DNA from: Glycomyces terrestris | Lineage (GTDB): Bacteria > Actinomycetota > Actinomycetes > Mycobacteriales > Micromonosporaceae | Assembly: GCF_003933745.1 (NCBI RefSeq) | Contig: NZ_RSEB01000001.1 | Coordinates: 62,001 to 126,000, forward strand | Direction: 5' to 3' | DNA: 64,000 bases | Shown here: positions 7,678 to 15,999 of the stretch, in pieces | How positions within the stretch are numbered: position 1 is the stretch's first letter | Layout of the letters: each line of letters opens with the position of its first letter | The notes under the pieces: generated by a model | Databases searched by the model: none | What the model was told of the DNA's origin: nothing | The model's input: the letters and a program-made list of their open reading frames with translations, nothing else | Translations under genes and position numbers: made by a program

Positions 7678-8367
7678 ATGACCAGGGAACACCCCGCCGA
7701 CGAGGAGGACTTCACGGTGCTCCACGCGCGGCTTCGGGAGCTCAGCGCGCTCCCGCCCGACAGCGGGGACCGCGACCGTCTCCGCAAAGAGGTCCTGCAC
7801 GAGTGCGGACCGCTGACCAGGCACATCGCCGAACGCTTCGCCCTCCGCGACGGCGGTGACGCGGCGGCCGTGATGCCCGTCGCCGAAGCCGCGATGGGCC
7901 GCGCCGTGGACGGCTACCGGCCCGGCGCCTGCGGCGACTTCCTCACCTTCGCGCTGCCCGCGGTCCTGGGCGAGGTGCGCCGCCACGTCCGCGACACCGC
8001 CTGGCCGCGCCGCAGCCCCGGCGAGCGCAGGGTGGGCGACGCGGCGTGCGAGGCGCGGCCGCCGCGCACGCTGCCGTCGCCGGTCGCGGAGCGGTCGAGC
8101 CGGAAGGTCATCGACGCGATCCGCTCCGACGAGCTCGGAAGCCGGCTCAGGACCGAGCCCCGCGTGCTCGCCGCGGCGATGGCCGAGCTGCCCGAACCGG
8201 CCCGGCGGCTCTTGGAGCTGCGGTTCGTCGAAGGCCGCTCCACCGTCCAGATCGGCGAGATCACCGGCACCCCGCAGATGCACGTCACCGAGCAGGTCGA
8301 CCAGGCCCTCCGCGAACTGCGCGCCCGGCTCGCGGCGGCGGACGCCGCGCAGCGCGCCGACCGCTGA
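7678..8367 (+). CDS. SigB/SigF-like sigma factor with reduced region 3
   Basis: This 229-residue sigma-70 relative retains region 2 in divergent form (about residues 28-105, ending in GDFLTFALPAVLGEVRRHVRDTAWPRR, the SigB/F signature). It has a clear region 4 (about 160-218; ELPEPARRLLELRFVEGRSTVQIGEITG and MHVTEQVDQALRELRARL). The region between them lacks a recognisable region 3 helix-turn-helix. The polar segment corresponding to the usual DLVQVA-GLxxAIDRFDP motif is degenerate (AAAVMPVAEAAMGRAVDGYRPG), so promoter melting or core binding may be altered. ATG 7678 is preferred over ATG 7672 because GAGG at 7666-7669 is then 8 nt away. It may act in general stress with its two paralogues in this window. 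Confidence 0.75.
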   Translation: MTREHPADEEDFTVLHARLRELSALPPDSGDRDRLRKEVLHECGPLTRHIAERFALRDGGDAAAVMPVAEAAMGRAVDGYRPGACGDFLTFALPAVLGEVRRHVRDTAWPRRSPGERRVGDAACEARPPRTLPSPVAERSSRKVIDAIRSDELGSRLRTEPRVLAAAMAELPEPARRLLELRFVEGRSTVQIGEITGTPQMHVTEQVDQALRELRARLAAADAAQRADR

Positions 8368-8377
8368 ACGGCGCGCC

Positions 8378-8785
8378 TCAACGGTGCAGGCGGCTCGCGA
8401 CCGCCTCGCGCAGCCGCGGACACCGCTCGACCGGGTGGTCGCTCGGGCAGGTGAGCACGTGGTCGAGGAAGTCGGCCGCCGCCGAGAGCCGCTCGATCTG
8501 CGCCCGGACCCGCTCGAGCGCGGACCGGGCGGCGGGCCGCCAGTCCTCGCCGGAGTCCGGACCGTGGAGGAGGCGGGCGATCTCGTCGAGGCTCATCGCG
8601 CCGCCGTCCTGCATGGACCTGACCACGGCGAGCCGGTGCAGTTCATCGGGGCCGTACTGCCGCTGCCCGAGGCGGCGCGCCGCCGGCGCCACGAGACCCC
8701 GCTCGTCCCAATAGCGCAGCGTCGCCACCGAGACGCCGAGCCGACTCGCCGCGGTCCCGATCGGCACCAGATTCTCGTCGTCCAT
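8378..8785 (-). CDS. MerR-family transcriptional regulator
   Basis: This DNA-binding activator/repressor has 135 residues, a usual length for the family. The winged helix-turn-helix is at about residues 6-75, with IGTAASRLGVSVATLRYWDERGLV, the wing QRQYGPDELHRL and the second HTH. A coiled dimerisation helix follows (about 85-110). The C-terminus has two cysteines and a histidine (LTCPSDHPVERC, about 111-122) that could bind a metal or sense redox. This is not the CxxCxC cluster of SoxR. It is divergent from two ABC half-transporters, and a palindrome in the spacer of their promoter is the probable operator. ATG 8785 has GGCGGG just upstream. Confidence 0.9.
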   Translation of the reverse strand: MDDENLVPIGTAASRLGVSVATLRYWDERGLVAPAARRLGQRQYGPDELHRLAVVRSMQDGGAMSLDEIARLLHGPDSGEDWRPAARSALERVRAQIERLSAAADFLDHVLTCPSDHPVERCPRLREAVASRLHR

Positions 8786-8793
8786 CCCGCCAT

Positions 8794-8824
8794 TTGACCT
8801 CAAGCCGACTTGAGGCCGCACCAT
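8794..8824 (+). promoter_or_regulatory. MerR-type promoter with 18-bp palindromic operator
   Basis: TTGACC (8794-8799) and CACCAT (8819-8824) are separated by 19 bp, the over-long spacer typical of MerR-activated promoters. The palindrome CCTCAAG-CCGA-CTTGAGG (8798-8815) fills the spacer and closely resembles the known SoxR box, which differs only in the central bases. It faces the ABC half-transporter genes and lies just before the divergent MerR gene. Confidence 0.75.
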
Positions 8825-8840
8825 TGCCGCATGGTGTTTT

Positions 8841-8855
8841 CGATAACGATTTTCA
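8841..8855. promoter_or_regulatory. Zur/Fur-like metal box upstream of first ABC pair
   Basis: CGATAACGATTTTCA matches the actinobacterial Zur/Fur-type consensus TGAAAATGATTTTCA at 12 of 15 positions. It stands out as AT-rich in GC-rich DNA. It lies 20 bp before the first ABC gene, downstream of the MerR-type promoter, so a bound repressor would block elongation or a second promoter. Confidence 0.5.
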
Positions 8856-8874
8856 ATAAACGGCGGTGGCGCGC

Positions 8875-10611
8875 ATGAGCGCCCCGGCCACGGCCGCACC
8901 GGTCCGCGAGCTGATCCGACCGGTGCGCGGCAGGATCCTGGCCGGGTCAGCCCTCGCGTTCGCCGGCTCGGCGCTCGGCCTGCTCCCCTACGCGGCGATC
9001 GCCGAGATCGCCCGGCTGCTGCTGCAAGGCGGCGGCACCGCGGCGGTCTGGACCTGGGCGGCGGCCGGCGCCGGGGGCGTCGCGGCACGGCTCGGCCTCC
9101 TGGTCACCGCCGGCCTCATCACCCACTACGCCGACGCGGACCTCCAGCGCCTCCTGCGACTGCGCCTCGCACGGCACCTGGCGACGGTGCCGCTCGGCTG
9201 GTTCTCCGGGCGCGGCTCCGGAGCGCTGAAGAAGGCCATGGACGACGACATCGAGGACATGCACCACCTCGTCGCCCACGCCGCGCTCGACATGGCCGGC
9301 GCGCTCGGCCTGCCGCTGGCCGCCGTCGTGTACCTGGCCGCCGTCGACTGGCGGATGACGCTGGTGACGCTGGCGCTGCTGCCGATCGCGACGATCACGA
9401 TCGGCCGGTCGCACCGCACGATGCCCGAGCGCATGGCCGAACTGAACGCCGCCCAGCAGCGGATCAACAACGCCGTCGTCGAGTACGTCGACGGCATCCA
9501 GGTCGTCAAGGCGTACGGGAGCCGCGACCGCCGCCACGCGCGCTTCGCCGAAGCGGTGGACGACTTCTGCGACACACTCGCGCGCTGGACCGCCGAAGCC
9601 GGGCGGGCCATGTTCGCCACGCTGGCGATCCTCTCCCCGCCGGCGGTCCTGCTCGTCGTGGCCGGCACCGGCACCGCGCTCGTCGCCGCGGGCGCCCTCG
9701 ACCCGGTCGACCTGCTGCCCTTCCTCCTGGTCGGCGTCGGGCTGCCGGCGCCGTTCATGACCCTGCTCCAGGGCACACAGCTGCTGCGCAAGGCCCAGGC
9801 CGCCGCGGCGCACGTCGGCCGGGTGCTCGCCGAACCGCCGCTGCCGGCCCCGGCCGCGCCGACGCGGCCCGGGCACTCCGGCGTCGACTTCGCCGACGTC
9901 ACCTTCGCGTACGGCGGCGACCCCGTGCTCCGCGGCGTCTCGTTCAGCTGCCCGGCCGGAACGACCACCGCGCTCGTCGGCCCTTCGGGTTCCGGCAAGA
10001 GCACGCTGCTGCGGCTGGTGCCGCGCTTCTTCGACCCCTCGGGCGGCGCGGTGCGCATCGGCGGCGCCGACGTCCGCGACATCGACCCGGCGGCGCTCCT
10101 GCGCAGCGTCGCGATCGTCTTCCAGGACGCGATCCTGGTGCGCGACACCGTCAGGGAGAACATCCGCCTCGGCGACCCGGACGCGGGCGACGCCGACGTC
10201 GAGGCCGCCGCGCGGGCCGCGCACCTGCACGACGCGATCACCGCCCTGCCGGACGGGTACGACACCGTCGTCGAGGCCCGCGGCGGGGCGCTGTCGGGGG
10301 GCGAGCGCCAGCGGCTGACCATCGCCCGGGCGCTGCTCCAGGACGCGCCGATCGTGCTGCTCGACGAGGCGACGGCCCACGTCGATCCGGAGAACGAAAC
10401 GGCCGTCCGGGATTCGCTGTCCCGGCTCACGGCGGGCCGCACAGTGATCGTCATCGCGCACCGCCTCCACACGGTCGCCGCAGCCGACCGGATCGTGGTC
10501 CTCGAGGCCGGGCGCGTCCGCGAGTCCGGCACCCACCGGGAGCTGCTCGCCTCGGACGGCGCGTACGCGCGCGCCTGGCACTTCCAGCACGGAACGGAGA
10601 CCGTCCGATGA
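8875..10611 (+). CDS. ABC exporter-type half-transporter, IrtA/IrtB (YbtP/Q)-like
   Basis: This membrane ATPase of 578 residues carries an N-terminal six-helix type IV transmembrane domain (about 10-320) and a C-terminal nucleotide-binding domain (about 335-578). The Walker A motif GPSGSGKST is near 368, the signature LSGGERQ near 473, Walker B IVLLDEAT near 493 and the switch IAHRL near 525. It resembles the heterodimeric siderophore importers with exporter fold (IrtAB, YbtPQ) more than drug exporters, but the substrate is not proven. The stop overlaps the next start in ATGA, so the two subunits are translationally coupled. Control by MerR and a Zur/Fur-like box is suggested by the upstream DNA. 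ATG 8875 is chosen over GTG 8866 because of the GGCGGTGG site. Confidence 0.85.
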   Translation: MSAPATAAPVRELIRPVRGRILAGSALAFAGSALGLLPYAAIAEIARLLLQGGGTAAVWTWAAAGAGGVAARLGLLVTAGLITHYADADLQRLLRLRLARHLATVPLGWFSGRGSGALKKAMDDDIEDMHHLVAHAALDMAGALGLPLAAVVYLAAVDWRMTLVTLALLPIATITIGRSHRTMPERMAELNAAQQRINNAVVEYVDGIQVVKAYGSRDRRHARFAEAVDDFCDTLARWTAEAGRAMFATLAILSPPAVLLVVAGTGTALVAAGALDPVDLLPFLLVGVGLPAPFMTLLQGTQLLRKAQAAAAHVGRVLAEPPLPAPAAPTRPGHSGVDFADVTFAYGGDPVLRGVSFSCPAGTTTALVGPSGSGKSTLLRLVPRFFDPSGGAVRIGGADVRDIDPAALLRSVAIVFQDAILVRDTVRENIRLGDPDAGDADVEAAARAAHLHDAITALPDGYDTVVEARGGALSGGERQRLTIARALLQDAPIVLLDEATAHVDPENETAVRDSLSRLTAGRTVIVIAHRLHTVAAADRIVVLEAGRVRESGTHRELLASDGAYARAWHFQHGTETVR

Positions 10612-12335
10612 TCGAGCGACTGCTGCGGCTATGGCCGCACGAGGCCGAGATGCGGCGGCTGACCGCCGGTTACGCCGTGGCGGGCGCGCTCCAGGGCGCG
10701 CTGCTGCTTTCGCTGGTGCCGCTGCTGCGCGCGCTGCTCGCCGAGCCCGTGAAGGCAGGCGAGGCGGCCGGATGGCTCGGGCTCGTCCTCGGACTCGGCG
10801 CCGTGTACCTGGCGGCGCAGGCGCGGATCAAGGCGATCGGGTACCGGACCGCGAACCGGGTCATGCGCGATCTCCAGCACCGCATGGGCGAGCACCTGCG
10901 GCTGCTGCCGCTCGGATGGTTCGTCGGCAACGCCTCCGGCCGGCTCGCCCGCACCGTCGCGCAGTCGACACCCTCGGCGGCCGGCACCGTCTCGCACCTC
11001 TGGCCGGAGCTGGTGTCCGCCGTGGCGACGCCGTTGACCGTCGTGGTCGGGGTGTTCGCGGTCGACTGGCGCATGGGTCTGGCGTTCCTGGCGGCGGTGC
11101 CGCTGGCGGTGGGGGTGCTGCGCCGGTCGGGCCCGGTGGTGCGGGAGACGCAGGCGGCGATGGACGCGGCCTCGGCCGAGGCCGCGGGGCGGGCGATCGA
11201 GTTCGCGCAGGCGCAGCCGGTGCTGCGTTCGACGGGCCGGACCCTGGCGGGGTTCGCGCCGTTGGAGCGCGCGCTTGAGGAGCAGCGGCGGACGTTCCGG
11301 CGCGCGCTCACCCTGCACACGCTGCCGCAGTTCGCGTACACCGCGGTCGTCCAGCTCGGGTTCACGGCCGTGCTGCTCACCGGTGTCCTGCTCGTCTCCG
11401 GCGGCGCGGTGCCGGTCGCGGACGGGATCGCGCTGCTGGTCCTGGCGGCCCGGTTCGTCGAGCCGCTCGCGGTCGTCGCCAACCTGTTCGGCGCGATCCG
11501 GGTCGCGGAGGTGGCCGTCGACCGGGTCGGCGAGATCCTGGAGGCGCGGCCGCTGCCCGAGTCCGAAGCGCCGGTCGAGCCGGCGCGCGGCGCCGGCATG
11601 GCCGTCGAGCTCGACTCGGTCGACTTCGCGTACGAGGGCGCGCCGGTGCTCGCGGGGCTGAGCCTGTCGGTTCCGGCGGGCGGCTCGTGCGCGCTGGTGG
11701 GGCCGTCGGGTGCGGGCAAGACCACGGTGCTGCGGCTCGTCGCCAGGTTCTGGGACGCGGACGGCGGGGCCGTCAGGCTCGGCGGCGTCGACGTGCGGGC
11801 GGTGTCGACGCCGACCCTGATGGACAGTGTGGCGATCGTCTTCCAGGACACGTACCTGTTCGACGGGACCATCGAGGAGAACCTGCGGCTCGCCGCGCCC
11901 GGCGCCGGCGCGGCCGAGCTGCGGTCGGCGGCGGCCGCGGCCCGGCTCGACGAGGTCGTCGACCGGCTGCCGGACGGCTGGGCCACCCGGGTCGGCGAGG
12001 GCGGCGCGTCCGTCTCCGGCGGTGAGCGCCAACGGGTCGCGATCGCCCGCGCCCTGCTCAAGGACGCGCCGGTGGTGCTGCTCGACGAGGCCACCGCCGC
12101 GCTCGACGCCGAGAACGAGGCGGCGGTGGCGGCCGGCATGCGGGCGCTGTCGGCCCAGGGGAAGACGGTGATCGCGGTCGCCCACCGGCTCTCGACGATC
12201 ACCGGCCTGGACCGGATCGCGTTCGTGGAGGGCGGCCGGGTGGTCGAGCACGGGAGCCACGAGGAGCTGCTGCGGCTGGGCGGGCGGTACGCCGCGTTCT
12301 GGGCGCACCGCTCGGCGGGAGCCGAGACCGGGTAG
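10608..12335 (+). CDS. ABC exporter-type half-transporter, partner subunit
   Basis: This 575-residue half-transporter has the same layout as the preceding gene: a transmembrane domain (about 10-315), then an ATPase domain. Walker A GPSGAGKTT is near 364, signature VSGGERQ near 469, Walker B VVLLDEAT near 488 and the switch His in VAHRL near 523. Both subunits keep complete ATPase motifs, so both sites could be active. Its start ATG overlaps the upstream stop by 4 nt, strongly suggesting a heterodimer. A perfect hairpin follows the stop and separates it from a convergent second ABC pair. A likely role is metallophore uptake or export at the inner membrane. Confidence 0.85.
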   Translation: MIERLLRLWPHEAEMRRLTAGYAVAGALQGALLLSLVPLLRALLAEPVKAGEAAGWLGLVLGLGAVYLAAQARIKAIGYRTANRVMRDLQHRMGEHLRLLPLGWFVGNASGRLARTVAQSTPSAAGTVSHLWPELVSAVATPLTVVVGVFAVDWRMGLAFLAAVPLAVGVLRRSGPVVRETQAAMDAASAEAAGRAIEFAQAQPVLRSTGRTLAGFAPLERALEEQRRTFRRALTLHTLPQFAYTAVVQLGFTAVLLTGVLLVSGGAVPVADGIALLVLAARFVEPLAVVANLFGAIRVAEVAVDRVGEILEARPLPESEAPVEPARGAGMAVELDSVDFAYEGAPVLAGLSLSVPAGGSCALVGPSGAGKTTVLRLVARFWDADGGAVRLGGVDVRAVSTPTLMDSVAIVFQDTYLFDGTIEENLRLAAPGAGAAELRSAAAAARLDEVVDRLPDGWATRVGEGGASVSGGERQRVAIARALLKDAPVVLLDEATAALDAENEAAVAAGMRALSAQGKTVIAVAHRLSTITGLDRIAFVEGGRVVEHGSHEELLRLGGRYAAFWAHRSAGAETG

Positions 12336-12341
12336 CGCGAG

Positions 12342-12375
12342 GCGAGGGCCGGCCCGGTTCCGGGCCGGCCCTCGC
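12342..12375. terminator. 16-bp perfect hairpin between convergent ABC operons
   Basis: The arms at 12342-12357 and 12360-12375 are perfectly complementary around a TT loop (core CGAGGGCCGGCCCGG). The hairpin lies between the convergent stops at 12335 and 12387 and is a likely bidirectional terminator. No T-tract is present, as is common in this GC range. Confidence 0.7.
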
Positions 12376-12386
12376 GGTGTCGCGGG

Positions 12387-14177
12387 TCAGGTCGCGGCGG
12401 ATTCGGCCGTCTCGGCGCGGTCCGCCTGGGCGAGGAGCGACCGGTAGTCGGCGTTGCGCTCCAGGAGGTCCTCGTGCGCGCCTTCGTCGGCGATGCGGCC
12501 GTCCTCGATGAACAGCACGCGGTCGGCGTGCCGGATCGTGGAGATGCGGTGGGCGATGACGAGCGTGGTGCGCCCGGCCTGGATCTCGGCGACGGCGGCG
12601 GCGAGGGCCTGCTCGCCGAGGCCGTCGAGGTGGGCGGCGGCCTCGTCCATGACGAGCAGGTCGGGTTCGCGCAGGAACGCCTGCGCGATGGCGAGCCGCT
12701 GGCGCTGGCCCCCGGAGAGCGTGGCCCCGCCCTCCCCCACCGGTTCGTCGAGGCCGCCGGGCCAGTCGCGCACGGTGCCGGCGAGCTGGGCGCTCTCCAG
12801 GGCCCGCCACATGGCGGCCTCGGTCGCCGCGGGGGCGGCGATCTCGAGGTTGGAGCGGACGGTGCCGCGGAAGACGTAGGGCTGCTGGGGAATGAGGGCC
12901 ACGCGGGCGCGCAGGGCGGCCGTGTCGACGTCCCTGAGGTCGGCGCCGTCGAGGAGGACCCGGCCCGAGACGGGGTCCCAGAAGCGGACGAGCAGGTGTG
13001 CGATCGTGGACTTGCCGGCGCCGGAGGCGCCGACCAGGGCCGCGTGCTCACCGGGCGCGAGGGCGAAATCGAGTCCTTTGAGGACCGGCGTGCCGGGGTC
13101 GTACGCGAACTCGACCGCTTCGAAGCGGACCGCGCCGCGGCGTTCGGGGTCCGCGCCGCCGCGGGTCTCGGCGACCGCGGGCGGCGCGTCGAGGACGTCG
13201 AGGACGCGCGCGGCGGCCGCGGACATCTCGCCGAGCCGTTGGAACATCGGGAAGATGCCGGCGGCGGGCGCGAAGGCCGCGCCCAGCAGGACGATCGCCG
13301 CGGGGAACAGCGCCGCGTCGAGGTCCCCGGCCCGGACCGCGGCGGCGAGGGCCAGGACGTAGGCGAGCGTGGTGGCGGCGACGATGAGGTCGGCCAGCGC
13401 GGACTCGGCGCCGGCGCGCAGGGCGGCGGCGCGTTTGCGCCGCTGCACGCGGGCGGTCGTCTCGAGCATCCGGCGCTTCTGGCGTTCGGCGAGGCCGAGG
13501 GAGAGCATCTCGCGCAGGCCCTCGGCGCCTTCGAGGGAGGCGGCCTTGAGCTCGCCGAGCTCGTCGCGGACCCGCTTGCCCTGGCGGGCCTGGAGCGGGC
13601 CCATGAGCCAGGGGACGGCCAGGAGGCAGGCGACCCCGGCCAGCGGGATGAGCGCAGCGGGTCCGGTGAGGACGGCGAGGGCCGCGACCACGAGCAGCGG
13701 GCCGACCGCCGCGTTCAGGCCGGCGCCGACGGTGTGGGCGAAGAACCACTCCAGGCTCTCGATGTCGGCCATCGCGGCGCCGGAGACCTCGCCGGCGCGG
13801 CGGCGCTTGAGGCCGCCGGGGGTGATGCGCTCGATCGCGTCGTGCAGCCGCAGGCGGAGGCGGTCGAGGACGCGGTAGGCGAGGACGTGGCTGAGCCAGG
13901 ACTCGGCCCAGGTGAAGAGGCCGTTGGCGGCCACGGCGACCGCGAGTCCGATGAGGAGCAGGGTGGCGGTGCCGGTGGCGCCGGGGTCGGTGGCGACGAG
14001 GGCGGCGGTGGCGGCGCTCAGTCCCGCCGCGGCGGCGGCGAAGAGCTGATAGGCGCCCATGGAGGCGGTGGAGCGCCAGAACATGGCGCGGTCCTCGCCG
14101 ATCGCGCCGAGCAGGCGCAGGACGGGGCGCAGCAGGGCGGCGCTGCTCGCGGGGGTCGCGGACGGTTCGGTGGGCAT
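12387..14177 (-). CDS. ABC exporter-type half-transporter, CydC-like
   Basis: This is a 596-residue membrane ATPase. The transmembrane domain covers about 40-320 and the nucleotide-binding domain 345-590, with Walker A GASGAGKST near 384, LSGGQRQ near 486, Walker B LLVMDEAAAHLD near 505 and IAHRIST near 535. The overall pattern (GLKRRRAGEVSGAAMADIESLEWFFAH in the coupling region) resembles CydC-type subunits of thiol exporters and related metal-regulated half-transporters. The start overlaps the preceding stop in TGATG, so it is coupled to the CydD-like gene. In true CydDC loci the cydAB oxidase genes are usually close; none is seen here, which favours a metallophore-type role. The substrate is uncertain. 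Confidence 0.82.
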   Translation of the reverse strand: MPTEPSATPASSAALLRPVLRLLGAIGEDRAMFWRSTASMGAYQLFAAAAAGLSAATAALVATDPGATGTATLLLIGLAVAVAANGLFTWAESWLSHVLAYRVLDRLRLRLHDAIERITPGGLKRRRAGEVSGAAMADIESLEWFFAHTVGAGLNAAVGPLLVVAALAVLTGPAALIPLAGVACLLAVPWLMGPLQARQGKRVRDELGELKAASLEGAEGLREMLSLGLAERQKRRMLETTARVQRRKRAAALRAGAESALADLIVAATTLAYVLALAAAVRAGDLDAALFPAAIVLLGAAFAPAAGIFPMFQRLGEMSAAAARVLDVLDAPPAVAETRGGADPERRGAVRFEAVEFAYDPGTPVLKGLDFALAPGEHAALVGASGAGKSTIAHLLVRFWDPVSGRVLLDGADLRDVDTAALRARVALIPQQPYVFRGTVRSNLEIAAPAATEAAMWRALESAQLAGTVRDWPGGLDEPVGEGGATLSGGQRQRLAIAQAFLREPDLLVMDEAAAHLDGLGEQALAAAVAEIQAGRTTLVIAHRISTIRHADRVLFIEDGRIADEGAHEDLLERNADYRSLLAQADRAETAESAAT

Positions 14178-15922
14178 CAGACCGCGGCCTCCGTCCGCTG
14201 CGAGCGTTCGAGGCGGGCGAACAGGCCGCCGCGGTCGAGGAGTTCGTCCCAGGTGCCGGCCTCGGCGACGCGGCCGCCGTCGAGGACGAGGATGCGGTCG
14301 GCGCGGCGCACCGAGGCGATGCGGTGGGCGATGATCACGGTGGTCACGGGGGTCCCTTCACTGGTGCGGCGGGCGGCGAGGGCGTCGAGGATCTCGGCCT
14401 CGCGGCGCGCGTCGAGGGCGCTGGAGGCTTCGTCGAGGACGAGGACCGGCGCGTCCTTGAGCAGGGAGCGGGCGATGGCGAGGCGCTGGCGCTGGCCGCC
14501 GGACAGGAGTGCGCCGCCGTCGCCGACGGGGGTGTCGAGGCCGCCGCGGCGCGGATCGTCCACTTCGGTCGCGCCGGCGGCGCGGAGGGCGTCCCGCAGC
14601 GCGCCGTCGTCGGCGCCGGGGGCGACCAGGCGCAGGTTCTCGGCGACGGTGCCGGCGAACAGGAGCGGGGACTGGGAGACGACCGCGACGGTGTCGGTGC
14701 ACGCCTCGCGGGTGAGGTCGGCGGTGGGGACGCCGCCGAGGCGGAGCTCGCCGCCGGTGGGGAGGGCCAGGCGCAGCAGGAGGCTGGCGAGGGTGGACTT
14801 GCCGGAGCCGGAGGGGCCGACGACGGCGACCGTGGCGCCGACCGGGACCGTGAAGTCCACGTCGGACAGTGCGGGCCGCTCGGCGCCGGGGTAGGTGAAG
14901 CCGAGGCCGACCGCCTCGATCGCGGGCCCGGCGGTGAGGTCGGGCCGGCGCTCGGGCGCGGCGGGGGCCTCGGGGGCGGGCGCTTCGAGGACGTCCAGGA
15001 CGCGGCGTCCGGCGGCCACGCCGAAGTAGCCGGCGTGCCAGTGGTTCGAGAGCTCCTTGAACGGGCGGAACGCCTCGAAGGAGAGCAGGGCGACGGCGAA
15101 CAGGGCGGGCGCGGCGAGGTCGCCCGCGCCGACCCGGGCGACGCCGACCGCGAGCGCGATCGCCGGGCCCGCGATGAGGAACAGCGCGGTGAGGCTCGAC
15201 TCGACCAGCGAGACCTTGAGCTGGCCGAGGGTGGAGGCGAGGAGCCGCGCGGAGGTGCGCTCGAGGGTCGTGCGCCGCCGGGCGGCCGCGTCGAACGCCT
15301 TCAGGGTGGGCATGCCGCGCAGCGAGTCGACGACGTCCGCGTTCAGATCGGCGTACGCGCTCCAGTGGGATTCGCCCTTGTCGGCGAGGAGCTTGTCCCA
15401 CAGCCGCGGGGCGAGCGGCACGGCCAGGGCACAGAGGCCGACGCTGAGGGCGACGACGGGGTCGACGGCGGCCAGCGCGGCCACGACGGCGACGGCGGTC
15501 GCGGCGGCGATCACCAGTTGCGGCAGGTAGCGGCCGAAGTAGGGTTCCAGGTTCTCCACGGCGTCGGTCATGAGCGACTGGCGGTGGCCGCTGCGCTCGT
15601 GGCTGAGCGCGATCGGGCCCGCCTCGGCCTGGGCGTCGAGGAGGCGGGCGCGCAGCGAGGACTTGAAGCCGGTGGCGACGGCGTGGACGGCGAGTTCGCG
15701 CAGGAAGGCGAGGAGGGGCCGGGCGCACAGGGCGGCCGCCAGGAGGGCGAGCCAGGTCGTCAGGTCGGCCAGGTCCGAGCCGGTGACGACGCCGGAGAAG
15801 ATCCGGGCGCTCACCAGGGCCTGCCCGATCGCGACCGCGCTCAGCGCGAGCCCGATCAGGACCAGCAGCGCCAGGAGCGGGAAGACGGTGCGGGCCAGCG
15901 GGATCAGCCGCAGGTGGGTCAC
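14177..15922 (-). CDS. ABC exporter-type half-transporter, CydD-like
   Basis: This is a 581-residue half-transporter and the first gene of a two-gene operon. The transmembrane domain spans about 10-310 and the ATPase domain 330-580, with GPSGSGKST near 367, LSGGQRQ near 471, VLVLDEASSALD near 488 and IAHRIAS near 530. The substrate-facing segment HERSGHRQSLMTDAVENLEPYFGRYLPQL is similar to CydD-like proteins. GTG 15922 is supported by GAAGGAGG about 5 nt upstream. A Zur/Fur-like box overlaps the predicted promoter (15999-15972), implying metal repression. Together with the IrtAB/YbtPQ-like pair it makes a four-subunit convergent array. Confidence 0.83.
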   Translation of the reverse strand: MTHLRLIPLARTVFPLLALLVLIGLALSAVAIGQALVSARIFSGVVTGSDLADLTTWLALLAAALCARPLLAFLRELAVHAVATGFKSSLRARLLDAQAEAGPIALSHERSGHRQSLMTDAVENLEPYFGRYLPQLVIAAATAVAVVAALAAVDPVVALSVGLCALAVPLAPRLWDKLLADKGESHWSAYADLNADVVDSLRGMPTLKAFDAAARRRTTLERTSARLLASTLGQLKVSLVESSLTALFLIAGPAIALAVGVARVGAGDLAAPALFAVALLSFEAFRPFKELSNHWHAGYFGVAAGRRVLDVLEAPAPEAPAAPERRPDLTAGPAIEAVGLGFTYPGAERPALSDVDFTVPVGATVAVVGPSGSGKSTLASLLLRLALPTGGELRLGGVPTADLTREACTDTVAVVSQSPLLFAGTVAENLRLVAPGADDGALRDALRAAGATEVDDPRRGGLDTPVGDGGALLSGGQRQRLAIARSLLKDAPVLVLDEASSALDARREAEILDALAARRTSEGTPVTTVIIAHRIASVRRADRILVLDGGRVAEAGTWDELLDRGGLFARLERSQRTEAAV

Positions 15923-15971
15923 GTGGCCTCCTTCGGGCGGTGCGGCACGGGGCGTGCCGCCGGAGGGACCC

Positions 15972-15999
15972 AGCCTATCTTATTGCAAATGATTGTCAG
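15972..15999 (-). promoter_or_regulatory. promoter overlapped by a Zur/Fur-like box
   Basis: On the minus strand CTGACA (15999-15994) and TAGGCT (15977-15972) are spaced by 16 bp. Between and across them lies TGCAAATGATTGTCA (plus-strand 15984-15998), a 13 of 15 match to the Zur/Fur-type consensus TGAAAATGATTTTCA. A repressor bound there would block RNA polymerase. Transcription would start near 15965, about 43 nt before GTG 15922. Confidence 0.6.

Noticed and set aside
12387-15922. True CydDC thiol exporter for cytochrome bd
   Set aside because: No cydAB genes are present and a metal-type box overlaps the promoter, so only a CydDC-like label is used.
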